A stretch of DNA of 64,000 nucleotides from Chitinophagaceae bacterium IBVUCB1 (lineage in GTDB: Bacteria; Bacteroidota; Bacteroidia; Chitinophagales; Chitinophagaceae): contig NFUW01000002.1 in the NCBI GenBank assembly GCA_002127285.1, forward strand, positions 1,275,630 to 1,339,629, read 5' to 3'. The notes under the pieces were generated by a model. The model saw only the letters and a program-made list of their open reading frames with translations, was not told the DNA's origin and did not search any database. Below are positions 16,826 through 26,688 of this stretch, piece by piece. Made by a program: the position numbers and the translations under genes. Each line of letters starts with the position of its first letter. Within the stretch, counting starts at the first letter, position 1.

Positions 16826-16903
16826 ATATTAATATTTGAAAGTTGATTACTCTAGTATGCTGTTCATAATATTAAATTAATTGCCTATTACAGCCTTATA
16901 ACA

Positions 16904-19870
16904 CTAGTAGTACTCCTTTATATAGAGATACGCCTTTTCGAATAATTCCTCCTCTTTGTGTAACTGATACTTAAGTAACGTTTTCCTTAATGATTTTTGT
17001 ACCTCTCTTTCTCCTGCAACTGAGTTTTGCCATCCAGGGAAGCGAACAATGTTAACGATAGCATCAATATCGTTTACAATTCGTTCAACTACAGCCGGGG
17101 TTTTGTCTGTTTTCAATTCAAGAAACAACTCTGTCAATGCAGTTTTAGCGGACTTTTTTTCTTCTGGTGAGTAAACATCCCTTTCAGCTATTAAAGTATC
17201 CTTAGCTATCTGACAAAGCTCTTTAATAAAATCAATGCTGCTGATCAATCCTTTTTCTGCTTTAAGCCTTACTTCGTCCAGTCTTTCACTCAACTTTTTA
17301 AATTCAGGATTGCCGCCATTATTTCTGAACCGGTGCACTAAAATCTTAATCACCTTGTCTATCTGGCGAGGGTCTTTTTTATTCATTAAGTCATCTATCA
17401 CCTCTGCGTCAAGCACCATTTCTTCCATTTCGTTATTTATGCCATCTACGTGAACATGCTCATGAATTAAAGCGGTTGTTTGTGCGCCTAATGCATGCCA
17501 CAACAGGCGTCCGTGGTCGTCTGTAGCAGGACGCACAGAGGTGTACACCTGACTCAACCATTTATAATCCTTCTGATAGGTATTTAGAACAGGATCAGGG
17601 CTAAGTGCCTCCCATACTTTTGACAGTGAAACATAATCCCTGGCAAAGGCATCGCGTTTATCATTTGAATTAATACGGTCTTGTGCCAGGCTCAATCCAT
17701 CAAAACCATCAATATTTTTATCTACATCACCAAAATGACTTAATGCCTTGTTTATTAAGCCAGGTAACTGTTCTCTTATTTCCTGCAGATTAGTGACAAC
17801 TGCCTTAATAGTTTGCTCATCAAATGATAAGGCCTTAGCAGTATCATCAAACACCCCAAAATAGTCTACTATTCTACCGAAAGACTTATTAGGGTACAAT
17901 CTGTTTGTGCGACAAATAGCCTGCAGAAGTGTATGGTCTTTCAGCGACTTATCCAAGTACATGGTTTGCAATATAGGTGCGTCAAAGCCGGTTAATAGCT
18001 TAGCCGTTACTATCAGGAATTTCAATTGACTATCTGCATCATTATATTTCTCAACAATCTTTTCCTGCGTATCCTTATCTGTCCCCCATTGTTGTTTAAA
18101 CTCAAATGTGTCGTTAGCAGATGTAGAAATTACCACTTCGCTGTATTCAGGCGAAAGCAGTTTATCCAATTCGGTCTTGTACAATACACATGCTTCCCTA
18201 TCAGGGGTTACTATCATAGCTTTAAAACCCTGAGGCTCTACATGTTTTTGATAGTGCTCAACAATATCTGCTACTATAGTACGAATACGCTCAGGGGACT
18301 TAAGGAATACAGACATCTTTGCTGCCTTCTGGCTCAAAAGATTTCTGTCCGATTCATTTAAATCATTAGCCATTTCATTGAATGCCAGATCAAGACTGTC
18401 TTTATCAATATGTACATTGGGTAAACGTGGCTCAAAATGCAATGGCCTAGTCTGCTCATCTCGTATACTATCCTGGAATGTATAACGACTTAAATAACCT
18501 CCTTCATCTTCTTCTGCACCAAATGCCCAGAATGTGTTTTTATCAACTTTATTAATAGGTGTACCGGTTAACCCAAACAAGAATGCATTAGTAAGTGCTG
18601 CACGCATCTTTCTTCCCAAATCGCCCTCCTGAGTACGGTGAGCCTCATCTACCATTACAATAATGTTCTCACGGTTGTTCATTTCAGGGTAGGCATCCCT
18701 GAATTTGTGCACCATCGTAATAATAATCTTACGCGTATCTTTTTCCAGCAAATCATGCAATTCTGATATGCTATCTGCATTCACCAGGTTTGATACATCT
18801 GCTGCATTGAATGTGCCGGTGATTTGTGTATCAAGGTCTACACGGTCTATAACTATAACAACTGTAGGACTTTTTAGCTCTTGCAACTTACGCAGCTTCT
18901 GTGCTGCAAACACCATCAGCAATGATTTACCGGAACCCTGAAAATGCCATATAAGGCCTTTCTTTATTTTACCGTCCACTACCCTGTGTACTATTGCATT
19001 GGCACCTTCGTACTGCTGGTAACGTGCAATGATCTTTACTTTTCGCTTTTTACTGTTTGTTGCATAAATGGTAAAGTACTGCAACATATCCAACAAGGTT
19101 TGCGGCTTAAGCAGGTTGGTTAGTTGCTTGCCTACATCTTGCAGGTTGGCAAATTGTGCCAGTTCATTTTTATCATCTTCTATACGCCAGGGGCTCCAAA
19201 ACTCTAATGGTGTGCGCACTGCTCCATAACGCAAATCTTTGCCCTCTGTAGCAAAGCTGAATATATTGGGTACGAATAAGGGCTGTACCGTATTTTCGTA
19301 CACATCATGTATATCAAATGCACCATCTAACCAAGACACCGCAGCGCGTACGGGTGTTTTAGCCTCACCTACTACCACGGGAATACCGTTGATGTACATA
19401 ACTATATCGGGTATCTTGGTTTCGCGGACGCGTATCTTTAGCTGATTGGTAAGCTGGTAGCTGTTATTATGGGGCTTATCAAAATCTATTAACTGCACAG
19501 ATACATGTGCGCCGTCTTTACCAAAGGGCATGGTCATTTCGCCCTTCATCCATTTTGCAAATTCTTCGTTTGCCTTTACAAGGCCGGTGGTATTAACGGT
19601 AATGAGTATAGCACGCAGTTTATGTATTACTTCTTCTGCCCTATCGGGTTGTGCAGCTATCTCGGGGTTGATACGGACAAGGGCTTCTTTCAACTCATTC
19701 TCCAGCAGCACTTCTGTTATCTCTCGGCGTAGTTGCTCTGATGGTACATACTGCCATTGGAGACCACCATATACGGCAGAAGGCTCTGCAACCTGACCTG
19801 TGTTAAGATTGACGCCGGTAAGCTCTTTGATAATAAAATGCTCTACACTATTGAGTTCGTTAAAGGGCAT
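16904..19870 (-). CDS. hsdR: Type I restriction endonuclease subunit R
   Basis: A 988-residue HsdR, the motor and nuclease subunit that translocates and cleaves DNA unmethylated at the sites read by HsdS. The nuclease motif appears as IPDIVMYINGIPVVVGEAKTP (Asp...Glu-x-Lys, about residues 170-190). Walker A is WHFQGSGKSLLMVF (about residue 310), the DEAH box is MVDEAHRTQEG, and helicase motif III is FGLTGTPINK. The C-terminal helical region contacts HsdM. It starts 3 bp after the ptuB-like HNH gene, so the restriction subunit is separated from hsdM/hsdS by two Septu-like genes in one apparent transcription unit. Confidence 0.95.
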   Translation of the reverse strand: MPFNELNSVEHFIIKELTGVNLNTGQVAEPSAVYGGLQWQYVPSEQLRREITEVLLENELKEALVRINPEIAAQPDRAEEVIHKLRAILITVNTTGLVKANEEFAKWMKGEMTMPFGKDGAHVSVQLIDFDKPHNNSYQLTNQLKIRVRETKIPDIVMYINGIPVVVGEAKTPVRAAVSWLDGAFDIHDVYENTVQPLFVPNIFSFATEGKDLRYGAVRTPLEFWSPWRIEDDKNELAQFANLQDVGKQLTNLLKPQTLLDMLQYFTIYATNSKKRKVKIIARYQQYEGANAIVHRVVDGKIKKGLIWHFQGSGKSLLMVFAAQKLRKLQELKSPTVVIVIDRVDLDTQITGTFNAADVSNLVNADSISELHDLLEKDTRKIIITMVHKFRDAYPEMNNRENIIVMVDEAHRTQEGDLGRKMRAALTNAFLFGLTGTPINKVDKNTFWAFGAEEDEGGYLSRYTFQDSIRDEQTRPLHFEPRLPNVHIDKDSLDLAFNEMANDLNESDRNLLSQKAAKMSVFLKSPERIRTIVADIVEHYQKHVEPQGFKAMIVTPDREACVLYKTELDKLLSPEYSEVVISTSANDTFEFKQQWGTDKDTQEKIVEKYNDADSQLKFLIVTAKLLTGFDAPILQTMYLDKSLKDHTLLQAICRTNRLYPNKSFGRIVDYFGVFDDTAKALSFDEQTIKAVVTNLQEIREQLPGLINKALSHFGDVDKNIDGFDGLSLAQDRINSNDKRDAFARDYVSLSKVWEALSPDPVLNTYQKDYKWLSQVYTSVRPATDDHGRLLWHALGAQTTALIHEHVHVDGINNEMEEMVLDAEVIDDLMNKKDPRQIDKVIKILVHRFRNNGGNPEFKKLSERLDEVRLKAEKGLISSIDFIKELCQIAKDTLIAERDVYSPEEKKSAKTALTELFLELKTDKTPAVVERIVNDIDAIVNIVRFPGWQNSVAGEREVQKSLRKTLLKYQLHKEEELFEKAYLYIKEYY

Positions 19871-19873
19871 GGG

Positions 19874-20764
19874 TTATCTGGTTTGTAGGAATTCTATGAA
19901 ATATTTCATAACCTTTCTTTGATATAAATCTTCAATATCAGGTAAAATTAAGTCTTCAAATTTCGCAATCATACATCTACCAACCATGTTATACTGTTTT
20001 GTTACTGTTGTTCTTTCCAATATCTTCTTAAATATTGTAAACAAACTTTCTTTGAATTGTCCTTCCGTTAAAGCTAAACCGTCACGACGATACCTTTTAT
20101 AAAGCTGGGTATTAATTTCATCAATTATTTTAGACATTACAGCAAGCCTATTCTCATACAATTTATCCCAGTTTAAATCACATATATCAATAGTAGCTTG
20201 CCCATATGGCGAATCATTAATTGGCTCTAACAATCCATAATAATTTACAGCCAAATGAATATCGGGGTTTTTACGTTCTGGATTTATCAAAAGGGGATCT
20301 TCAACCGAAAATGAAGCTGAACTAGCTAAATGTTCCGGATAATTTGGAAGATATGCTACTAATGCTGGTGCTTCTGTAACCCTATTAGCCGGATTACTAA
20401 GATGGAATTTACTACTTTTTGTACCATTACATGCAGGACAAGACAAAACCAAGTTGGTCCATTCGTACCCTAGCCAATAGTACCCTCTATGATTTTGTCG
20501 TTGACCAGGAGGATATTCACCAGTATACGTATTTACTGGTCTATAGTGATCTACTTGTGGTGTAGCTACTGGTTCAATCCTTGTTTCACAGTAAGCACAT
20601 TTACCATGATATATCTTATCCAACGCAACTCGAACATCATCATGACCGTAATGTTGACTATCATAATAGGAAGTGCTAGAAAACATAGTGCGCATTAACT
20701 CTACCTCAAAAGCATCGTCTATTAATATTGTTGGACCTGGCATAGTTTTTTCTCTATAAGTCAT
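19874..20764 (-). CDS. ptuB: PtuB-like HNH endonuclease (Septu-type)
   Basis: A 296-residue HNH nuclease of the family found beside AAA ATPases (TIGR02646-like, PtuB). The first zinc knuckle and HNH core read KCAYCETRIEPVATPQVDHY near residue 51, and the second knuckle is LSCPACNGTKSS near residue 112. Its start overlaps the ptuA-like gene by 11 bp, and hsdR follows 3 bp downstream. In Septu systems PtuB degrades nucleic acid once the PtuA ATPase is triggered by phage. The specific Septu assignment rests on gene pairing and motifs. Confidence 0.78.
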   Translation of the reverse strand: MTYREKTMPGPTILIDDAFEVELMRTMFSSTSYYDSQHYGHDDVRVALDKIYHGKCAYCETRIEPVATPQVDHYRPVNTYTGEYPPGQRQNHRGYYWLGYEWTNLVLSCPACNGTKSSKFHLSNPANRVTEAPALVAYLPNYPEHLASSASFSVEDPLLINPERKNPDIHLAVNYYGLLEPINDSPYGQATIDICDLNWDKLYENRLAVMSKIIDEINTQLYKRYRRDGLALTEGQFKESLFTIFKKILERTTVTKQYNMVGRCMIAKFEDLILPDIEDLYQRKVMKYFIEFLQTR

Positions 20765-22547
20765 TGCCGAAACGTTTTTTAAGTTCGTTAGCTATTTCCT
20801 TTAAGCGCTGCCTAGTTTCTTCACTCTTCAAATAGTCACTATAGTTATCGTTGGTAATTAATTTTACTTTACCTTTTTCATGATTAACTGAGGTTATATC
20901 TCTCATCCCAAATATCGGCGATGTCAGAATATTGTTCGGAGTTAAATTCTCAATATGTATGCCGTCAATCTTCTCTATATATGTACCTCTTTGACCATTT
21001 CGTTTTACAACATAAAAAATACTATCAGGCGGTGCTCCCAATAGTGGTATAGGGCTATGAGTAGATATAAAAAACTGGATATTTGGAAAATTATCGGTGA
21101 GCCGTTTAACAATCAATCGCTGAAAAGTGGGATGCAGATGAATGTCAATTTCATCAATCAAAACAACGCCTTTCAAATTCGCAATATCATCTACGGTCCG
21201 TTGTTGTTCGAACAAACGAATAATCATATCACCAATCATTGCTAAAATACTTTTAGCACCCGTTGCTAACTGGTCGAAAGTGACATAATTACTCTTATTA
21301 CCCTCTTCTATAGTAATACTAGTTTCATCAAATTTCGTTTCACTATCATCCTCTAACTTAACAGCATCGTATAATAAGTCGTATTTAGTATGCTCCCATT
21401 CATTTGATTCATTCTTTTTACCCCAACTAATATCTTTAAACCCAGGTATGATATCCCTTATTGCTGTTGCAATAATCCTCTTTCTCTCATCCATCAGTTC
21501 CTTGCTAGTTCTCATGCCTAAGAGCCCTTGCTCTATATCGTATAGCTTAGCATCTGTGGAAAACAAATTGGCATTGGGCTTATTTATGAATGACCTTCTA
21601 GGTATTCTTTGCCTACCATCACTGGGGCGGTTTGTAGTCAATCTACTTGGGCCATAAGCAGCATAACCATTAATTAAACTACTTCTTTTCTCTACAGGAG
21701 GTATCAAATAACTAAAAAATCGACGAATTGAATTTCCACTCCTGAGAATATTCATCTCTACTTCATACTTATTATTCTTAAGTATTTCATGATCATGATC
21801 ATCCATAATTGCGGCACCTATAGCCTTCATTATTAGACTTTTACCGGTACCGTTTTCCCCAGTTAGAAAAACACAACGATTATTATCAGGAATATTATCT
21901 ATTAAGCAGTCCCCTAAACCAGGAAATTTTTTGATGTGGACTCTGTTTATAATAAAAGAATCACTTAGATCATATAGGTATGTAGGGTTTATTGTTTCTG
22001 TATATTCATTTTTGTAAAAAGACTTTCGATAACTTTCAACTTTACTAACCCATTTGTCAAAAACTATGGGTGTTATAAATCCAAGTGCATTATCATCATC
22101 GTCTAAATACTCTCCATTTTCCTGTATTTGTTCGTCAATTATTATTTTGTCAGTATTAAGAAATTTATCGAGTAAGCTGATATAATCTTCATTTTCGGGA
22201 TAACCTAAATGCTTTTTGTATTTACCACCCGGCACTAAATCCTCAATATTTTGAACAAGATAATCATCAACAAACTCCCTTTTGGTAGCAGAATCCCAAA
22301 CAGATATTTCCAATGAACACTCATCAGGAGTATATACAAACATAATATTGGGCGTTTTATTCATCCAATCAGTACCTGACCAGAATGAAACAACGAGGTA
22401 ATGCTCATTACCGTGAAACCAATAACCCTGCTCTAATCTTTTGAAACGATTAGTGATACGCGTGGTGAACCGAAAGTTGGGGTCTTGTTTATGTTTTTCT
22501 ATCAGATGCGCATAGATACGCTCATGTACTTCTTGTATGTTTTCCAT
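20754..22547 (-). CDS. ptuA: PtuA-like AAA/ABC-type ATPase (Septu-type)
   Basis: A 597-residue SMC/ABC-like ATPase. An N-terminal domain of about 200 residues (with a polar EYLDDDDNALGF segment) precedes Walker A VFLTGENGTGKSLIMKAIG near residue 230. The signature-like LATGAKSILAMIGDM comes next, then Walker B GVVLIDEIDIHLHP and the switch histidine in FFISTHSPIPLLGA. It overlaps the HNH gene downstream, the normal ptuA-ptuB order, and follows hsdS after a 70-bp gap. It probably controls the HNH partner in phage defence. Retron-type ATPase/HNH pairs are an alternative, but no reverse transcriptase is present. Confidence 0.78.
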   Translation of the reverse strand: MENIQEVHERIYAHLIEKHKQDPNFRFTTRITNRFKRLEQGYWFHGNEHYLVVSFWSGTDWMNKTPNIMFVYTPDECSLEISVWDSATKREFVDDYLVQNIEDLVPGGKYKKHLGYPENEDYISLLDKFLNTDKIIIDEQIQENGEYLDDDDNALGFITPIVFDKWVSKVESYRKSFYKNEYTETINPTYLYDLSDSFIINRVHIKKFPGLGDCLIDNIPDNNRCVFLTGENGTGKSLIMKAIGAAIMDDHDHEILKNNKYEVEMNILRSGNSIRRFFSYLIPPVEKRSSLINGYAAYGPSRLTTNRPSDGRQRIPRRSFINKPNANLFSTDAKLYDIEQGLLGMRTSKELMDERKRIIATAIRDIIPGFKDISWGKKNESNEWEHTKYDLLYDAVKLEDDSETKFDETSITIEEGNKSNYVTFDQLATGAKSILAMIGDMIIRLFEQQRTVDDIANLKGVVLIDEIDIHLHPTFQRLIVKRLTDNFPNIQFFISTHSPIPLLGAPPDSIFYVVKRNGQRGTYIEKIDGIHIENLTPNNILTSPIFGMRDITSVNHEKGKVKLITNDNYSDYLKSEETRQRLKEIANELKKRFGNDL

Positions 22548-22617
22548 ACGGTGGTGTGGTGGTGTTTAGCGTTAGACACCGAAAATATTACTATTTTTTG
22601 GCTGCCGCAATACCACC

Positions 22618-23769
22618 CTACCCAAACACCTGGTTGATGAGCTGTTTTTGGATGAGTTTGGAGTGGTGTAAATGACTTTGATATGAATTTATAAGGTTAT
22701 GTATTTTTAATAAATCAGCAGCAATTACCATTTGTTTAGACTTCTCAGGTAAGTATATTTTCGAACTTAACAAATCCTCTTTCAATACCCCTTTAATGGT
22801 AGTGCCTCTTGCCTTACTGATGAGATTATCTTGAAAATCTTTTGAAAGTATTTGTAATACTAAGAATTGGAGATCAGTTTTTTCTTTATCAATAACTAGC
22901 CCTGTCACATCTTGACTGAATGCTATTGGCACTTCATTAATACAACATTTACCAACGCCAACTCTGGTGCCAACAATTAAGTTGTTCGCTTCCAACACTT
23001 TAGTTGCACTATTTTCTACAGCTTTTTTAGTTATTAATTTTTCCCCTTTATTTACATAAAGAGTATTCATGGTGCTTGTAGTTATCCAATTTATCACACC
23101 ATTAGTATAATATTCCTTCTTTTTAGTATCGGGAGTACCCCCACCCAACAAATTTAACACCACCGAACGTAACTCTTTCAAATCATTTGACTTATAAAAA
23201 GAATCTTTTTCGAAAGATATATAATTGCGATTCAAACTAGTTACTAATCTCTCGTACTTCTGCACCACATCATCTGCAGCCCATACCAGCTCTGCTATAC
23301 GCGCTTGCTGGTCTTTGGGTGGCAGCAAAAATTCGTAATTGGCAAGGTCGCGCCATTTCACGCGTTTACTCATAGTACCGGCAGCGTTGGCATTTGCGTA
23401 ATCCCATAACTTATCCGAGTTTAATATAAAAGCCAAAAATCCCGGAACTATTTTTTTATGGTTCTCCCTGAGTACAAAAGCATCACCAGAACATACTCCA
23501 TCAAAATCTACCATAGAAGCACGCCTTAAATATGCATTTCTCCTTGCAAACAACACATCACCAGCCTTAAACACTTTTGTAGCTGAAACAAGATTTTCTG
23601 TACTTGCCCATTGCTTTATCTTCAAATCACCAGATACAAAATGCTCTAACCCTACAAATCTTTCATACCTAGATTGAGCAGGGTTATCTTCCCTATCGGA
23701 TATATCTTCAGCCAATTCGCCCAAGCTGGTTTTAACCCATTTACCCTTATTCAAATCCAATCCCTTCAT
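22618..23769 (-). CDS. hsdS: Type I restriction-modification specificity subunit S
   Basis: A 383-residue HsdS with two target-recognition domains separated and ended by helical spacers. The first domain ends in FLLPPKDQQARIAELVWAAD followed by a long helix (VVQKYERLVTSLNRN, about residue 190). The second starts with ELRSVVLNLLGGGTPDTKK and contains INWITTSTMN, ending again in a helical spacer near LLKIHNLINSYQ. The two half-sites of the recognition sequence cannot be read from the protein. It starts 5 bp after the second hsdM, so that gene is its closest methyltransferase partner. Confidence 0.93.
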   Translation of the reverse strand: MKGLDLNKGKWVKTSLGELAEDISDREDNPAQSRYERFVGLEHFVSGDLKIKQWASTENLVSATKVFKAGDVLFARRNAYLRRASMVDFDGVCSGDAFVLRENHKKIVPGFLAFILNSDKLWDYANANAAGTMSKRVKWRDLANYEFLLPPKDQQARIAELVWAADDVVQKYERLVTSLNRNYISFEKDSFYKSNDLKELRSVVLNLLGGGTPDTKKKEYYTNGVINWITTSTMNTLYVNKGEKLITKKAVENSATKVLEANNLIVGTRVGVGKCCINEVPIAFSQDVTGLVIDKEKTDLQFLVLQILSKDFQDNLISKARGTTIKGVLKEDLLSSKIYLPEKSKQMVIAADLLKIHNLINSYQSHLHHSKLIQKQLINQVFG

Positions 23770-23774
23770 CTTTA

Positions 23775-25241
23775 CTATTTATTTAAGTCTTTTATGAGTT
23801 GCGTAATTGACTTTTTCAGATCATTTGACTGGTCATTCCAACTTTTTATTAAACCATGTAAGTCTTCACCATCAAATCCTTCACTCTTTACTTTATCTAC
23901 ATATAACTGAACACTCAGGTTACCATTATTAGACAACACGTCATCTTTTGAAACAACTTTTGCAAAGCCATCAACATCTTTGAACTGATGATATGCTTTT
24001 AATACCTTTTGTATATGGGGTTCATCCATATAGCTCATGGTTTTTTCTTTTCGCACTTCATCAACAGCATCAATAAACATTATTTTCCCTTTTCGGGCCT
24101 TAGGTTTATTGGTGCTACATATCAATAAACAGGAAACCATTGATGAATTGTAAAACAAATTTGGCCCCAGTCCTATTACACAGTCTACCACGTCTGCATC
24201 TACCATGTTGCGGCGCATATCCTGCTCTGCATCTCTAAACAATATACCATGCGGCCACAGTACTACACTTCGTCCGTTTTTCCTGTCAAGGCTTTTGTGT
24301 ATATGCTGCTGAAAAGCATAGTCGGCACAGCCCTGTGGCGGTGTGCCCCATATATTGCGCCCCCAGGGGTCGGCTGCCCATGCTTTTTGGTCCCAGCTTT
24401 TTATACTGTAGGGCGGGTTGGCCAGTATTACGTTAAAGGTCTTCAGCTCATCATCTACCGTCAGGCCGGGGTTGCTGAGTGTATTGCCGCGCACTATGTC
24501 AAAATCTTCTATGCCGTGCAAAAACATGTTCATCCTTGCTATGGCAGATGTGATGAGGTTTATCTCTTGCCCGTATAGCTTCAGCGTACGGTATTCTTTG
24601 CCTGCGGCTTTTAGTTGCAGGGCGGCGTTCAGCAATAGTCCGCCGCTGCCGCAGGTAGGGTCGTACACGGTTTCGCCGGGTTGCGGATTGGCTATCAGTG
24701 TCATCAGGCGCACTACGGTGCGGTTGGTATAAAACTCGGCAGCGGTGTGGCCGCTATCGTCGGCAAATTGTTTTATAAGGTATTCGTAAGCGTTGCCCAA
24801 CTCGTCTTGTGGCACGTGTTTTATATCCAGCTTGTGCTGGCTAAAATGCTCTACCAGGTTAATGAGTGTTTCATCGCTCAGTCGGTCTTTGTTCGTCCAG
24901 CCGGCATCGCCAAATATGCCAAACAGTTCGGGATTGGCTTTTTCAATATCGCGCATGGCTTTTTGCAGGGCATTACCCACATTGCGCGTTACCTGCCTTA
25001 CATCGTTCCAGTGTGCGCCCTTAGGTATCTGAAAACGGTGCTGCTCTGCAAAGCCTGCATAGTCAAGGTCGCCATCGCTCTCTGCCAGTGCCTGTTCATA
25101 CTCTTCATCCCATACATCGCTGATGCGCTTAAAGAACATGAGCGGGAATATGAATTGCTTATAATCGCCGGCATCTATATGCCCGCGCAGGTAGGTGGCA
25201 GCACCCCAAAGGTATTTTTCGAGTTGTTGTTGGGTCATCAT
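23775..25241 (-). CDS. hsdM: Type I methyltransferase subunit M, copy adjacent to hsdS
   Basis: A 488-residue HsdM. The helical N-terminal domain contains FIFPLMFFKRISDVWDEEY, the SAM-binding motif is YDPTCGSGGLLLNA near residue 195, and the adenine-methylation motif is NPPY in VILANPPYSIKSW. A long C-terminal tail contacts HsdS. Its ATG overlaps the stop of the methyltransferase-AlbA gene by 4 bp, and hsdS follows 5 bp later. It is an obvious paralogue of the hsdM two genes upstream, with the same layout and many identical blocks. Its 5' half looks richer in G+C than hsdS and ptuA, suggesting a mosaic operon. Confidence 0.95.
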   Translation of the reverse strand: MMTQQQLEKYLWGAATYLRGHIDAGDYKQFIFPLMFFKRISDVWDEEYEQALAESDGDLDYAGFAEQHRFQIPKGAHWNDVRQVTRNVGNALQKAMRDIEKANPELFGIFGDAGWTNKDRLSDETLINLVEHFSQHKLDIKHVPQDELGNAYEYLIKQFADDSGHTAAEFYTNRTVVRLMTLIANPQPGETVYDPTCGSGGLLLNAALQLKAAGKEYRTLKLYGQEINLITSAIARMNMFLHGIEDFDIVRGNTLSNPGLTVDDELKTFNVILANPPYSIKSWDQKAWAADPWGRNIWGTPPQGCADYAFQQHIHKSLDRKNGRSVVLWPHGILFRDAEQDMRRNMVDADVVDCVIGLGPNLFYNSSMVSCLLICSTNKPKARKGKIMFIDAVDEVRKEKTMSYMDEPHIQKVLKAYHQFKDVDGFAKVVSKDDVLSNNGNLSVQLYVDKVKSEGFDGEDLHGLIKSWNDQSNDLKKSITQLIKDLNK

Positions 25242-26686
25242 GTATTCCTTGAAGTAATGTAGGCATAGAATTCAGCAATATCCAGACTTAACGTTTGGTT
25301 ACCATTTCTACAATAGTAATTTTTGTTAAAAAAAATTGGTTTCTCTGACGGCCTGACATCAATTTTACATACTACTCTGTCATTAAGTTCATGAAAGCCA
25401 ATCGTGTAAAGACGAATAAACTCAACGCCTAAGTTATGTTTTATCTTATCATTTAAATAAAGCTCATATCCATCTCTATTATTTTTTTGCCTGTTTGCAA
25501 TCTCGAAGTCATTATCAAGACCTACAATCAAACCATTATCATCAACCCCTATCAACAATGTACCACCATCAGTATTTGCAAATGCAGCAATTGTTTTTAA
25601 TACATTATCAACCATCCTAACATCTTCGTTTCGTGTATTTTGGTTCCAACATGCAGCAACTTTAAATTCAACACTAGCTGATTCACCATCTGTTATGATT
25701 GACATTACTTCAGAATCTAAATCGGGAGTACCTATAGAATAGTTATTCCAAACAATATCTAAAGCAATTATATCTTCAGGTAGCAATGTTTTATAGTTTG
25801 CCGTAACAAAATCATCAATTCGATGGCGAGTATGCACAATAGCATCATGACTATTATCGCAAAGAATAAATTTTCTGTTTTGCCTAATACAAGCCACCGC
25901 TGTAGGCCCAGTGCCACAAAATGGATCTAAAACTATAGCTTCATCATTTGATCCGATTTTGATAATTCGCTCAATCAATTCCACACTTTGTTCGCCAGAC
26001 GCTTTAATAACACTAGGAATATCGCTCCATATCGACCCAATCGGTGAAAGTTGATTTTCAGATTCAAAGTATCGTTTAATAAGAACTTTGTGTCCTATTT
26101 CAATCAAGCCTTCATCATAAAGTTTATCAAGCTCATTCTCACTATAAATCCATCCCATATTTTCCGGAGGATGTATCCCATGCCATACAAATTTGCGGAA
26201 AGAAAAAGCAGCCCTGAAAGGGCTGATATATCTATAGCGTCCTTTGTAATCCTCCTTAGGGAAAAGCTGTAAAATTGCCTCCTTTGAAGTATTGTAAAGT
26301 ATATTTACAATCGTATTATTACTCTTTCTATAATGCAATACAGTTTCATGTGTAGCATGTCTTCTTAGCCCAAATGATTTAATCGGCAATACATATTCAG
26401 ATACATAATTGCTAACACCTAGCAGGTCACGAAGTATCCAAGAAAAATCCGGTGTTAAATCTGGTCTAGTATAAAGAAAAACACTCCCTGTTTCTTTTAA
26501 CACCCTTATACACTGAGTTAATACCTTAGATACAAATACTTTGTAGTCTTCAAACTCATCTTGTATTTTCTCGTTATTTGTAAACCAGGGGGGGTCAAGA
26601 TATACTAAATCAACGCTCTGATCAGCCATTCTTTCAAGAAAGTCGAGCGAATCACATTCTGCTATAATATTTGGTATAATACCCAT
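25238..26686 (-). CDS. DNA methyltransferase fused to an AlbA_2/Schlafen domain
   Basis: A 482-residue fusion. The N-terminal 300 residues form an amino-methyltransferase of the permuted type. The catalytic motif DPPW comes first (residues 31-34), and the SAM-binding motif VLDPFCGTGPTAVACI follows near residue 265. The C-terminal part is an AlbA_2 (Schlafen-like) domain: ASVEFKVAACW, then IAAFANTDGGTLLIGVDDNG near residue 385 and an RLYTIGFHELNDRVVCKIDV strand pair. AlbA_2 domains usually occur as separate proteins or with winged helices. The gene sits between two hsdM genes, 2 bp after one stop and overlapping the next start by 4 bp, so all are expressed together. Its target is unknown. Confidence 0.88.
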   Translation of the reverse strand: MGIIPNIIAECDSLDFLERMADQSVDLVYLDPPWFTNNEKIQDEFEDYKVFVSKVLTQCIRVLKETGSVFLYTRPDLTPDFSWILRDLLGVSNYVSEYVLPIKSFGLRRHATHETVLHYRKSNNTIVNILYNTSKEAILQLFPKEDYKGRYRYISPFRAAFSFRKFVWHGIHPPENMGWIYSENELDKLYDEGLIEIGHKVLIKRYFESENQLSPIGSIWSDIPSVIKASGEQSVELIERIIKIGSNDEAIVLDPFCGTGPTAVACIRQNRKFILCDNSHDAIVHTRHRIDDFVTANYKTLLPEDIIALDIVWNNYSIGTPDLDSEVMSIITDGESASVEFKVAACWNQNTRNEDVRMVDNVLKTIAAFANTDGGTLLIGVDDNGLIVGLDNDFEIANRQKNNRDGYELYLNDKIKHNLGVEFIRLYTIGFHELNDRVVCKIDVRPSEKPIFFNKNYYCRNGNQTLSLDIAEFYAYITSRNT

Positions 26687-26688
26687 TG

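Noticed and set aside
20754-22547. Retron-type system for the ATPase/HNH pair
   Set aside because: No reverse transcriptase or structured RNA candidate was found nearby.
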